Shown here: positions 8,111-17,222 of the stretch, one piece after another
How the letters are laid out: every line of letters begins with the position of its first letter
How positions within the stretch are numbered: the first letter of the stretch is position 1
From: Diacronema lutheri
Taxonomy: Eukaryota; Haptophyta; Pavlovophyceae; Pavlovales; Pavlovaceae
Reading direction: 5' to 3'
Assembly (NCBI GenBank): GCA_019448385.1
Contig: JAGTXO010000007.1
Coordinates: 1,326,453 to 1,390,452, forward strand
Length of the DNA: 64,000 bases
The notes under the pieces: model-generated
Seen by the model: only the letters and a program-made list of their open reading frames with translations
Database searches by the model: none
What the model was told of the DNA's origin: nothing
Made by a program: the position numbers and the translations under genes

Positions 8111-11100
8111 TCACGACACGAGCGCATTTCGTATGGCAGGCACGCCGGTTGCGAGCAGCTGTTCGATCTGCGCGCTGATCGTGCGCTCAGCCTCGCGGCG
8201 CTCGCGCTCGAGCGCCTCACGCAGCGCGCGCTGCAGCTGCGCAGCGCGCGGCCCGGCAGCCACGAGGCGATGGGATCGAAAATAGATACGACAGGGCGGA
8301 CGGGCGGACGGCGAGAGGCAGCCGGGATTGGGACGGGCGGACGGCGGGAGGCAGCCGGGATTGGGACGGGCGGTGAGGGTGCTGCGGGTGTGCGCACCAT
8401 TGGCGATCGCCTGCCGCGCGCTGCCTGGCTCGAGCGCGCGCGTCGCGCCGCACCTCTCGCACTGACTCCTCGTACTCGCAGATCAGCTCGGCGACGCGCG
8501 CCTTGTGACGCGCGGCCTCGTGTGCCTGTGCCACCCAGGGGGTGCAGGGGGGGGGGGGGGGGGGGTGGGGGGGGCACCCAAAGGCGGCAGGGGGTGGGAC
8601 CGCAGTACGACCGACGCACGGCGCCGCGGCACGCGCAGGGCGTGCACGCGCCTTCCAACGGGAGCAGGGCGTGCGTCGGTCACACCCTCGCCCTCATCCT
8701 CACCCTCACCGTCACCCCTCACCGTCACCGTCACCCGCGCACGCACCTCAATCTCATCCGCGCGGATCTGCACAAGCTGCGTAACGCTGCCGAGCAGGCC
8801 CGCAGAAACGGCGGTGGCGTTCTGCGCGGCTTCGGACGCGCCACCCTCCGCGCCCGCGCCGCTGCTCGCGCGCAGTGCGGCATGCACGCGCGCTCGCATC
8901 GCATCGCGCCCGCCCGCCGAGGGCAGCGCGAGCGGGCCATCGGCGCCCGACGGGAAGGGCACCGTCACGTTGTCGGTGACGATTGGAGCAGCCTGCGCGG
9001 CACGCGTGTCCTCGCCGTGCCGCGCGGCGCTCACGGTCGCGGCCGCGCCCAGCTGCCTGCCCGGCGGCGCGCGCGCGCCGCCGTTCGCGCCGCCTGTCGT
9101 GCCGCCGCCGGCTGCGGGCGTGACATGCGCCCGCTTGACCTCGGCGCGGAGCACGCCGGCATTGGCGGTGACGCGCGCGAGGAGCTCGTTGGTGAACGGA
9201 GCGGCGAAGTGCTCGGACGGAGGGACGCGCGCCTCGCCCGCCAGAGCGCTCGCTTCGCGCAATGCCGCCGGCAATGCAGGCGCTGACCCATGTGGGTGCA
9301 CGCTCGCCGCACCTCCAACCGGCCATGGCGGCTCGAGCGTCACAAGATCCACGCCAGTTTCGTCACCCGCCTGCCGCGCGCGAAGCTGCGCATTCAACCC
9401 GGCGCGCTCCCACGTCCACGCCTGCGCCTCCGCCTCCGCCTCCGCCTGCGCGTGCGCGTGCGCCTGGGCGCTCTCCCACAGGGAGGCAGGCGCGGGCGGG
9501 CGAGCGGCGCCGCCCGCGCTTGGCTCGGCCGCGCGTCGGGCACATTCGAGCTGCAGCACGTGGTGTGCCTCGCCCTCGGCGCGCGGCCTCGGCGCATGCG
9601 CGGGCAGCCGCTCGGCCGCCTCGGCCGCACCGGCCGCGTCGCGCGCCGAGTCCGGCGTCCGGGGCGGTCGTGGCCTTCTCGAGACGAAGACCTCGACGTC
9701 GGGCCCGGGCAGCGCGCTCAGTGTCCACTCGCCGCCATCGCCGCCATCGCCCTGCTCGCCCGCCCGCTCGCCCGCCTCCGCGTCGGCACGCGCCGCGCGC
9801 AGCCGCGCGCGCCGCGCGCGCGCGTACGTCGCGCGGTCGCGGCGCGCGGCCGCGCGCACCGCCTCCGACGCGGCGTGCGCGCGCTCGACGCGCTCGGCGG
9901 CTCGGGCGGCGGCGCTTGGCGGCGGCGATGCGTGCGGCGCCGAGCGCGCGCGCGGCTGCGCGCCGCGCGCGTGGCCGTGCGCAGGCCGGCCCGCCGGCGC
10001 GTGCGCGCGCTCCGCGCCGGACGCCGGCCTCGGCGGGAAGCGGCGCGCGGCGAATGCGGCGGCGGCAGCGTCGCGTGGCGCGTACGCGGCAACGGGCGAG
10101 TGCCAGCCCGCGAGCAGCGCGCCCTCGTCCGCGAAGCCGAGGCCACGGCGCGCGCCGGCGGGCGCGCCGGCGCGCGTGCCCGCGCCCCTCCGGCTCGGCT
10201 TGCCCGCTGCGGGCCGAGGACGCGGCGGCGACCAGGCGGTGAGCAGCAGCTCCAACTCGCCGTCCGGGTCGGCGGTGCGCTGGCTGTGGGCGCGCGCAGC
10301 CGCCGCGGCCGCGTCCGCGTCCGCGTCGCGCGCCGCGTGCGCGGGCGCATCGTTCGCGGCCACCCTGCGCGCCGCCTGCGCACTCAGCTCAGCGAACGCC
10401 TCGGCGGGTGCGGCGAGCGGGTCGACGGCGGGCGTGGCGGCGGGGCGCGAGGCGCGGACCGAGCCGAGCTCAAAGAGCACCCACTCGCCCAGCTCGACGC
10501 ACAGCCGCGCGCGCGCGCCGACGAGCTCGCGCGCGTCCGCGACCGCGTCCGCACCTTCGCGCGCCCGCGCCGCATCCTCCTCGGCGTCGGCGAGGCGCGC
10601 GGCGGCGGCGTCGGCGACGGCGCGGAGCGCGTGCGCGGCGGCGCGCTGGGCGGTGGCACTAGGTGGCGGCGCGCCACCCAGCGCGAGCAGCGCGAGCCGC
10701 GTGCAACCGCGCAGCTCGTCGTCCGCGAGGCGCGCGCCGGCAACGTCCGCGCATCGGAGGAGCGCAAGGAAGGCCTCGACGGGCGGGCGAGCGCCGTGCG
10801 CGTCGGCGGCGGCGAGCTCGAGGCCGACGAGCTCACGCAGCGCGTGGCGTGCGTCCGCGACGCCCACGCACGCCGCGTCCGTGAGCACGCGGTGCAGCGC
10901 GAGCAGCGCGGCCGTGTGGCGCGCGCCGCCCGGCGGCGCGTCGCGCAACGCACGCAGCGCGGGCTCGACCAGCAGCACGAGCGCGGGCGCGCGCTCATCG
11001 GCCGCGTGCTTAGCGAGGCTTCCAAGCATGCGCAGGATGTCGTCGCGCATCTCACCATCGGCAACCGCGAGCGCGCGCACCGCGGCCGCGACCGCGCCGG

Positions 11101-11299
11101 GCAGCGCAGGCTGGAGCGCGCTGCCGTGCATCATGGCCGCGTACGAGAGCAGCCGGCAGCCCTCGCGGCACGCGGGCGCATCCGATGCAGCGAGCGCGTC
11201 GACGAGCTCGGCCACCACAGGGATCACGTCCACGCTCGCGAGCGCGTCGATTAGCTGCCGCTTCTGCGCCAGTTGCACGCTGTGATCCGCCTCGGCCAT
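8111..11299 (-). CDS. ARM/HEAT-like protein with C-terminal coiled coil, unrecognised family
   Basis: Exons 11299-8747, 8525-8454 and 8236-8111 give 916 residues. The first about 280 residues form alpha-helical repeats of ARM/HEAT character (QLIDALASVDVIPVVAELV, EACREGCRLL-type helices). A long Ala/Arg/Pro-rich disordered middle follows, then QIRADEIE. Splicing of a 24-residue exon (AHEAARHKARVAELICEYEE) and a final exon (LQRALREALERERREAER) produces one continuous coiled coil ending in IRNALVS. This continuity is the main support for the last two exons; both junctions are phase 0. A donor eight bases earlier in exon 2 is also possible. The introns carry a poly-G run, GGTGAG-type repeats and a 33-base direct repeat. 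The role is not known; a scaffold or cytoskeletal/ciliary adaptor would fit the architecture but is a guess. Confidence 0.65.
8299..8364. repeat. Two 33-base direct repeats within an intron
   Basis: Units 8299-8331 and 8332-8364 differ at one position (cgagagg versus cgggagg). A third partial unit (gacgggcgg) follows. They lie in the last intron (8237-8453) of the ARM/coiled-coil gene. Confidence 0.85.
8547..8574. repeat. Poly-G run (19 G, T, 8 G)
   Basis: On the coding (minus) strand this is a poly-C tract 21 bases upstream of the acceptor at 8526, where a polypyrimidine tract is expected. Confidence 0.85.
8690..8746 (-). repeat. Degenerate GGTGAG/GGTGACG repeats at the 5' end of an intron
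   Basis: Read on the minus strand, the donor GAG|GTGCGT is followed at once by tandem GGTGACG/GGTGAGG units. They share the core of the array at the right end of the window and resemble 5' splice sites. Confidence 0.6.
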
Positions 11300-11433
11300 C
11301 GCTACCACCTTTTGAATTGCGCGGCTCGGGAGCTCTCAGCCCTGTCGCACTCACCAGTCACCACTCACCAGTCCTGTCACAATCCTGTGCAGCCGGCAGT
11401 CCGCACTCAGACGAGCGGCGACGGGGTGCCATC

Positions 11434-12405
11434 TCAGCGGCTGGCGGCCTCGTGTGTGCCAAGTAGCGCCGCGCCGACCGAGACCGACCGCTTGGGTGTG
11501 CCGGCGCTCCGCTCGGGCGGCGCGGGCACGGCGCGCGCGGACGGTACGACAAGGGCCTCGCGCAGCGGGAGCAGCCCGTCGCCCGCGCTGCTCACGCGGC
11601 TGAGCGCGAGCTCGCGGCCGAGCTGCGGGAGCGACGCGGCCGATTGCGCCGACGGCCACTTGTCGCGGTGCAGCCGCGCCCACCGGCCGCCCGGCGGCTG
11701 CGCGAGCCGGAGCGCGACGACGCCCGAGGCGGAGAGCGCGATGGCCAAGAAGGCGATCACGCCCAGCATTGCGTCGCGCGGCGGCGCCTCGACCGACGCC
11801 TTACCCGCGACGAGGCCGCGTTGCGCGCCCGCCGAGCGGCGCGCGAGGTCGAGCGCGCTCGCTCCGTCGTAGTGGTGCGCGCACACGAACCAGCTCTGCG
11901 CGACGGGCGCGAGCGCGCGCTCCGCGATGAAGCGCGACGCGTTCCAGTCGTACCGCGACTCGTGCGTGCGCAGCGCCAGCTCGGCCGGCAGCGCGCGCGC
12001 GCCCGGCTGCTCGAGCAGCAGCAGCCGGTAGCGGTGCACACCACTGCCCGCGGGCGGGCGCGGCGAGAAGTAGGCCGACGCGATGGTGCCGCCCTCGACG
12101 CCAGACTCGCCATCGAGAAGCGACTGACCGGGCACGTTGAGCACCGCCCAGTGCCGCACCGCGTTGCCCGCGTGCGTGATGAAAGGCCGCGGCGCGTCCG
12201 CGTCGACGAGGAGGAGCGAGTAGAGCGCGAGCGCGGACGCAGCGGTAAAGCGGACGCGCGGCGGGCGGAGCACTTCGTCGACGGCGAGAGCCATGCCCGG
12301 CGTCACAATGAGCGGCTGTCGCTCGCCGCCATACGACACGTTGAGCAGTGCGCGAGGCGGTGGGCCGGGAAACGGCGCGTTGCCGTCCATCTCACGCGCG
12401 CCCAT
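11434..12405 (-). CDS. PEBP/Raf-kinase-inhibitor-like protein with C-terminal membrane anchor
   Basis: One exon, 323 residues. The N-terminal two thirds follow the phosphatidylethanolamine-binding protein pattern: LLLVDADAPRPF (the DPDAP-type motif), HWAVLNVPGQSL, then SPRPPAGSGVHRYRLLLLEQPG (the GxHRY motif that lines the ligand pocket), a Phe-rich helix and VAQSWFVCAHHYDG. Residues of about 222-245 (MLGVIAFLAIALSASGVVAL) form a transmembrane helix, followed by a basic, Ser/Ala-rich tail, so the protein should be tail-anchored. No signal peptide is seen. PEBPs bind phospholipid head groups or kinases and act in signalling (FT/RKIP type). A membrane-anchored member is unusual. The ATG at 12405 opens MGAREMDGNAPF; a second ATG five codons on is possible. 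Confidence 0.8.
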   Translation of the reverse strand: MGAREMDGNAPFPGPPPRALLNVSYGGERQPLIVTPGMALAVDEVLRPPRVRFTAASALALYSLLLVDADAPRPFITHAGNAVRHWAVLNVPGQSLLDGESGVEGGTIASAYFSPRPPAGSGVHRYRLLLLEQPGARALPAELALRTHESRYDWNASRFIAERALAPVAQSWFVCAHHYDGASALDLARRSAGAQRGLVAGKASVEAPPRDAMLGVIAFLAIALSASGVVALRLAQPPGGRWARLHRDKWPSAQSAASLPQLGRELALSRVSSAGDGLLPLREALVVPSARAVPAPPERSAGTPKRSVSVGAALLGTHEAASR

Positions 12406-13111
12406 TATTGATTTTGTTGGGCTCCGGCGCCGCGTGTGTGACGAAGCACGACCACGAGCCTCGAGGTTCGACACGCGATGCGAGCGCCGCGCGCCTTCCC
12501 TCGCGCGGCACGCGCGGCGGAGGGCCGAGACGCACAATAGTTGGGCAAGGTGGCGCCCACAATGGTGCCAGCTAATAGCTCGTGCAAGAGCGCTCGCCGC
12601 GGCCCCTCGCGAGCGCCCCCAGCGGCGAGGCTGGGCGGCCGCGCGGGCGGCGGCGCACACACCCGGAGCGCGCGCGCGCCTCCCGTGCGCGGCGCGGCGC
12701 TGACCGCGGCACGGTGGACTAAGCGCGCGCGAAGCGCTCACGCGCCTCTCTCCGTGCACGTGCCGCCGCCGCCCGCGCGAGCAGCCACGATGCCACAGAC
12801 CGCGAGGAGACGAGCGACGGCGCCGGTGCGCGCGCACGCGCCACCTCGCGCGCCGTGCCGCGCGGAGAGCCCCGCGCCCCGTGCGCTTGCATCGCTGATG
12901 ACTTCACATGTTGTTACACACTAGCCGAGAGGCCCTCACGCCTCGTTGACATCCTTTCCATGGCACTGAGATGCGGCCGCGCTGCGCGGCGCGCGTGGCC
13001 GGCGCGGCGCGGCGCGGGCGGAGCGGCGTCTGCTGTCGCGCGCGCGGCGTCGCTTCCCGATCCGCGCCAACCCGGAATTGAATTGTGCGCGCGCACCGCC
13101 GCTTCCCCCCA
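12406..13111. other. 706-base intergenic region between divergent genes
   Basis: This region separates the PEBP-like gene (minus) from the small leader-bearing gene (plus). It holds GC-rich low-complexity sequence and one less GC-rich patch (12895-12960). I see no protein motif, tRNA or conserved repeat. It probably contains both promoters and 5' untranslated sequence. Confidence 0.5.
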
Positions 13112-13684
13112 ATGCCGCGTGCTGCCCCGCTGTGCCGCGCCGCCACCGCGCGCTCGCAGGCCGCCGCGCGGCTCGTGCTCGGCGCGGCGCTCGCGCTGCT
13201 GCTGCTGCGGCCGGCGGCGTGCGGCGCGGCCGCGGCTGTGCGCGCGCAGTCGCTGTCTCGGCATTCTGCGCTGTGCCGAGTGCGCGGCGGCTCCGACCTG
13301 CTGCAGCCCACTGTGCCATCCGACCGCAGCTACGATGCCGCCATGCTGGGCAGGCTGCACGTCTTGTGGTTCCCAGCGCGCCGTGCCGCGCTCAAGGGGC
13401 TGCTCGTCGCCGCGCTCGTCGCGCGCCGCCTGCGCGCCGCGCGGCCGCCCGCGGGGCCGCTCGCCGACAGCGGCGCAGCGTGGCTGGGCGCGCGCCTGTT
13501 CTGCGCGCTCGTCGCCGGGCTGCTCGCGCGCGCCGTCGATTGGAAGCTGCTCGGCGCGCTCGCGCTCGCCGCGCAGCCGCTCGCGCGCGCGCTCGACGGC
13601 GCGAGCGGCGCCGGCGGTGGTGCTCTTGACATGACATGCTGGCCGGGTGGCCTGCTGCCAGAGCTGTGCGACCGCGTTTTCTGA
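13112..13684 (+). CDS. Small protein with N-terminal hydrophobic leader, unknown function
   Basis: One exon from ATG 13112, 190 residues. A basic start (MPRAAPLCRAATARSQAAAR) leads into a strong hydrophobic core (LVLGAALALLLLRPAACGAAA), a good signal peptide or signal anchor. The segment after it (SLSRHSALCRVRGG) could be a transit-peptide-like stretch for the secondary plastid. Two further weakly hydrophobic segments (LKGLLVAALVARRL, LGARLFCALVAGLLARAV) suggest an integral membrane protein. No family is recognised. An in-frame GTG upstream at 13085 is not favoured. Much of the composition is Ala/Arg/Leu, which shadow frames also produce in this DNA, so the call rests on the leader and the clean stop before the convergent gene. 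Confidence 0.45.
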   Translation: MPRAAPLCRAATARSQAAARLVLGAALALLLLRPAACGAAAAVRAQSLSRHSALCRVRGGSDLLQPTVPSDRSYDAAMLGRLHVLWFPARRAALKGLLVAALVARRLRAARPPAGPLADSGAAWLGARLFCALVAGLLARAVDWKLLGALALAAQPLARALDGASGAGGGALDMTCWPGGLLPELCDRVF

Positions 13685-13731
13685 CACTGGTCCAAAAAAT
13701 GATCACAGGCAGAGTGGGGGCGGGGGGCCTG

Positions 13732-16700
13732 TCACCGCGCGAGAATGGCCGTGAGCGGCGTGACCGCGTGCCTCAGTGCGCCCAGCTCCGCAAGGATGGT
13801 CGCCAGGTGCTGCTCGTGGCTGGGGGCGCGGGGCGGTGGCCTGCCCTCCGCGCCGAGCGCGAGCGCCTCCGCCTCGAAGCGCGCGCCGTTGCGCTCGGTG
13901 AACGCGAAGGCGGCCACCCAGCGCAGCAGGTCGTCCACGCCCACCTCGCCCGCACCCGCGCCCACCGAGACGCTCAGCTCGGCGCCGGCGCCGGCGCCGG
14001 CGCCGTGCGCGCGCGCCGGCGCGCGCTGCTCCGCGGCGCCGTGCGCCATGCGCTCGTCGGCGGCGAAGGGCGCGGCGCTTGGCGGGCTATGCCGCTGCAC
14101 GCAGGCGGCGGGTGGCGGCGGTGGCGGCGGGAACGCGGGCGGCGGCGGCGGCGGCGCGTTGCGAGCGCTCGGCGGGCTGTCGCGCCGCGGGCTGTGCGCC
14201 GGACTGCTGTGCACCGGACTGCTGCCCTCGCTGTGCGCGTGGCTTTGCGACTGGCTCTGCGACTGGCTTTGCACCGCCCACGCGGTCAGGCGTGAGAGCC
14301 GGTTGTCGGGCAGGGGGCTGCTGCTCTGCGCCAGCTGCAGCGACGGCCGCCGCTCGCCGCCGCCCACCGGCTGCGCGGGCCCGCCGTCCGGCGCCGCTGC
14401 CGCCCGCTCCAAGTGCAGCCGCTCGTCGAGGCTCAACGCCGGCGATGGCGTCAGCGGCGCGGGCGGGCGCGCGCTGAGCTGCGAGCGGCGCGTGCCGCCG
14501 TGCCCGGCCGCGCCACCCGCCTTGGCGGCGCTCGGTGGCGCGCGCGCTGCTGTGCGCGCGCCGCCCGCGCCCGCACCGCCGCCGTCGCCGTCGCCGTCCG
14601 AGCCGGCGGTGTCCGACTCGGCCGACGAGGCGGTGGACGCGTTGGCCGAAGGCGGCGAGCGCGGCCCGTGCGCGCGGACGGGCGGCGGCGGCGCCGTCTC
14701 GCGCAGCGGCGTCGTCGGCGCGCCGTCGTCGCCGCCGCGCGCGGGGCTGAGGCCGCCATCGCGTGCGCCGTCCGGCTGCGGCGTGGCGAGGTCCGGCTGC
14801 GGCGTGGCGAGGTCGTCGAAGGAGCGTCGCCTTGGCTTCGCGCGCAGCTCGGCGAGGTACCGCTCGACGCCGAGCTCGACGAGGCGGAGCGTTGGCGAGC
14901 GCGCGCGCAGCCGGTCGAGCGCGGAGCCCGCGCCGTCGGAGGCGCGCCGCGTGCCGTCGGTCGGCGCGGGCGCGCGCGCGCCGTCGGCGTGCGCGAGGAG
15001 GCGGCGGCGGTCGGCGGGGAGCGGCTGGAGCGGCGTGTCCTCCTCGTACTGCAACAGGCTCTCGCGGTTATCCCACCGCCAGAAGGCCTGCGAGTCCGTG
15101 AGCACGGCGCAGATCATCTCGCCAGCGCCGCAACGCACGAGGTCGGCGAAGCGAATGCGCGCGTCGGTAACGCGCGCGAGCTCAAAGATCTCCTGCACGA
15201 CGAGGTCGGGCTCGACAGTATCGTCGCCCGCCTCGTCGAGCTCGGCCATCACGCCGCGCATGAAGTAGCGCAGCTCCCACGCGCCGAGCGCACCGCTGCC
15301 ATGCAGGTCAAGGGCGCCAAAGAAGAAGCGAAACGACAAGCGATCGGACGGGCGCTCGTGCGCGAGGACGTAGTGGAGGAAGCCCTTGTAGTCGAGCTTG
15401 GCGTCGTATGTGGGCAGCACCTCGAAGGCGCGCTGCAAGAAGACCTCCGTCGCCGAGCCGTCGCCGTACGCGCGCAGCTCGTCGAGGCCGAGCATCCCGT
15501 CGTGGTCCGTGTCGAGGGACAGGAAGGTGCGGTACACGCGCATCGCGCACTCGAGAGAGAACCACGATGGGCGCGCGTGCGGGTCGGACGCGGCGGCGCG
15601 CGCGGCGGCCAGCCGTTTCGCCGCCGTGGCCATCCGCCGCTCGTGCGCGGCGTCGTCGTCGTCGTCGCCATCGTCGCCACTCGTGGCCGCGCTGCCGTCG
15701 GCAGACGCCGCGGCGGGCGCGGCGGCGGCGGCGGTGGCGGCGGGCGTCGAGACGCGCATGGCGAGGAACTGGGAGAGGGCGGAGGAGACGAGCAGCCGGC
15801 GGAGCGGCACGGCGTGCGCGGGCGCCGCGCTGCCAGCCGCGTCGACGAGCAAGTAGCGCGTGGCGTGGGCGATATAAAAGGGGCGGAAGGAATGGCCCTG
15901 CTGCAGGTGCGGCGAGCCGCTCAGCAGCGGCATTGACGACAGGCTGTCGTGCACAAAGGCCTCCACCTCCGACTCGCGCACCCACGGGCCGCCCAACGCG
16001 CCGGGCGCCATCTCGTCGCCGTCGCCGCCGGCGCCATCGTTGTCGGCGGCGTGGTCGGCGGTGGTGTCGCCATCGTTGTCGGCGCCATCGTTGTCGGCAG
16101 TGTGTGTTGCGCTCTCGTACCGCAGCAGTACGAGGCGCGTGCGCAGCAGCTCCGAGAGGCGGGCGGCGTAGGCGTGTGCGGAGCGCGCGGCCACGCGGCC
16201 GTGCCCGTCGACGCGCATGCGCAGGAAGAGCGCGGGCAGGGCGAGGAGGTCGAGTGTGGCGTCGGTGAACGCTGCGCGCGCAGCGGCCATCAAGTCGTCC
16301 CAGTTGACACGCTCGCCGAAGAGCGCGTTGGTCGGCGGCGAGGCGCGCACGCAGAGCTCGCGCCAAAAGGCGCGCAGGGCCTCCTCGTCTGGAAGCGCCG
16401 CGGCGAGCGCAAGCGTGTCCGCGCCGCGCGCCGCGCGCGCGCTTGGCCGCAGCCGCAGCCAGCTCGGCTGCAGCCGCTCCCATGCGCCGCACACCATCGC
16501 GCTCACGTCGTCGCCCTGGTCGTCGGTTGTCTTGCCCGGCGTGAAGAAGGCGACGCGCAGCGCCGATCGCGCAGCTGCGCTCAGCTGCGCCATCGTGAGC
16601 AGCGGCGCGTGCCTCGTGCGGATCGCGCGCATCGACACGAGCAGCGCGCGCGCGCCCGCCGACGGCGAGCCGCCCGCGCCGGGCGCGTCGCGCTCGGCGC

Positions 16701-16995
16701 CACCGTCGAGCGCGCGCACGAGCGCGGCGCACGTGCGCTCAAAGATGGCGCGTCGAAAGATGCGCAGGCATGCCTCGACGAGCGAGAGCGGCGCTCCGCG
16801 CTCCGCGCGTGCACGCTCGTGGGCGCGCTCGGCATCGACGAAGATGCGCGCCGCGCCCTCGGCGCTCGAGAGCGCGAGCCGGAGCGCCGACCAGCCGGCC
16901 GACGCGGATGGCGGGTGCGCGGTGCGCGCGGCATGCAGCACCTCGTCCACGTACGCGTCCACGTACGGCTGCGCGGTCTCCTCCGTCAAGGCCAT
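13732..16995 (-). CDS. PP2A regulatory subunit B''-like EF-hand protein (PPP2R3C/TON2-FASS type)
   Basis: One exon, 1087 residues. Residues of about 350-660 match the B'' family: WFSLECAMRVYRTFLSLD, then a complete EF-hand loop DTDHDGMLGLDE near 495, YKGFLHYVLAHE, FRFFFGALDLHGSGALGAWE near 562 (a degenerate second EF hand), and AFWRWDNRESLLQYEE, the C-terminal signature of PPP2R3C/TON2. The B'' subunit targets the PP2A catalytic-scaffold dimer. TON2/FASS acts on microtubule arrays and the division plane in plants, and PPP2R3C acts at centrosomes. The last about 400 residues are a Pro/Ala/Ser-rich low-complexity tail not found in TON2, with an SQSQSQSQS run. An Asp/Asn/Gly-rich insertion (TADNDGADNDGD) sits near residue 300. 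The ATG at 16995 opens MALTEETAQPYVDAYVDEVL, the family-like N-terminal helix. Confidence 0.8.
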   Translation of the reverse strand: MALTEETAQPYVDAYVDEVLHAARTAHPPSASAGWSALRLALSSAEGAARIFVDAERAHERARAERGAPLSLVEACLRIFRRAIFERTCAALVRALDGGAERDAPGAGGSPSAGARALLVSMRAIRTRHAPLLTMAQLSAAARSALRVAFFTPGKTTDDQGDDVSAMVCGAWERLQPSWLRLRPSARAARGADTLALAAALPDEEALRAFWRELCVRASPPTNALFGERVNWDDLMAAARAAFTDATLDLLALPALFLRMRVDGHGRVAARSAHAYAARLSELLRTRLVLLRYESATHTADNDGADNDGDTTADHAADNDGAGGDGDEMAPGALGGPWVRESEVEAFVHDSLSSMPLLSGSPHLQQGHSFRPFYIAHATRYLLVDAAGSAAPAHAVPLRRLLVSSALSQFLAMRVSTPAATAAAAAPAAASADGSAATSGDDGDDDDDAAHERRMATAAKRLAAARAAASDPHARPSWFSLECAMRVYRTFLSLDTDHDGMLGLDELRAYGDGSATEVFLQRAFEVLPTYDAKLDYKGFLHYVLAHERPSDRLSFRFFFGALDLHGSGALGAWELRYFMRGVMAELDEAGDDTVEPDLVVQEIFELARVTDARIRFADLVRCGAGEMICAVLTDSQAFWRWDNRESLLQYEEDTPLQPLPADRRRLLAHADGARAPAPTDGTRRASDGAGSALDRLRARSPTLRLVELGVERYLAELRAKPRRRSFDDLATPQPDLATPQPDGARDGGLSPARGGDDGAPTTPLRETAPPPPVRAHGPRSPPSANASTASSAESDTAGSDGDGDGGGAGAGGARTAARAPPSAAKAGGAAGHGGTRRSQLSARPPAPLTPSPALSLDERLHLERAAAAPDGGPAQPVGGGERRPSLQLAQSSSPLPDNRLSRLTAWAVQSQSQSQSQSHAHSEGSSPVHSSPAHSPRRDSPPSARNAPPPPPPAFPPPPPPPAACVQRHSPPSAAPFAADERMAHGAAEQRAPARAHGAGAGAGAELSVSVGAGAGEVGVDDLLRWVAAFAFTERNGARFEAEALALGAEGRPPPRAPSHEQHLATILAELGALRHAVTPLTAILAR

Positions 16996-17222
16996 TCGTG
17001 GAGACTCGCGTGGCTCAGTCGCTGCGCCACGGCCATGGGCTCTTTTTTGGCTTTTTCAGTTTTGGGGTGAACACGTGAAACGGCGGAAACGGCTGCGTGC
17101 CCTTGCTCCGGTGCGCCGCCGTGCGCGTCGCCGTCGGGCGGGACCGTCGACGGTCGGCCGCGAGCTGCTCGGCGCGCGCACTGCGCCCGGCCCATTCCCG
17201 TCAACAGGCCGAGTGCAGACGA

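Noticed and set aside
12406-13111. Several open frames of 60-130 codons in the intergenic region, and a ggttcga box near 12465 suggestive of a tRNA
   Set aside because: The frames are low complexity. The box lacks the CC that completes a tRNA B box, and no A box or cloverleaf could be formed upstream.
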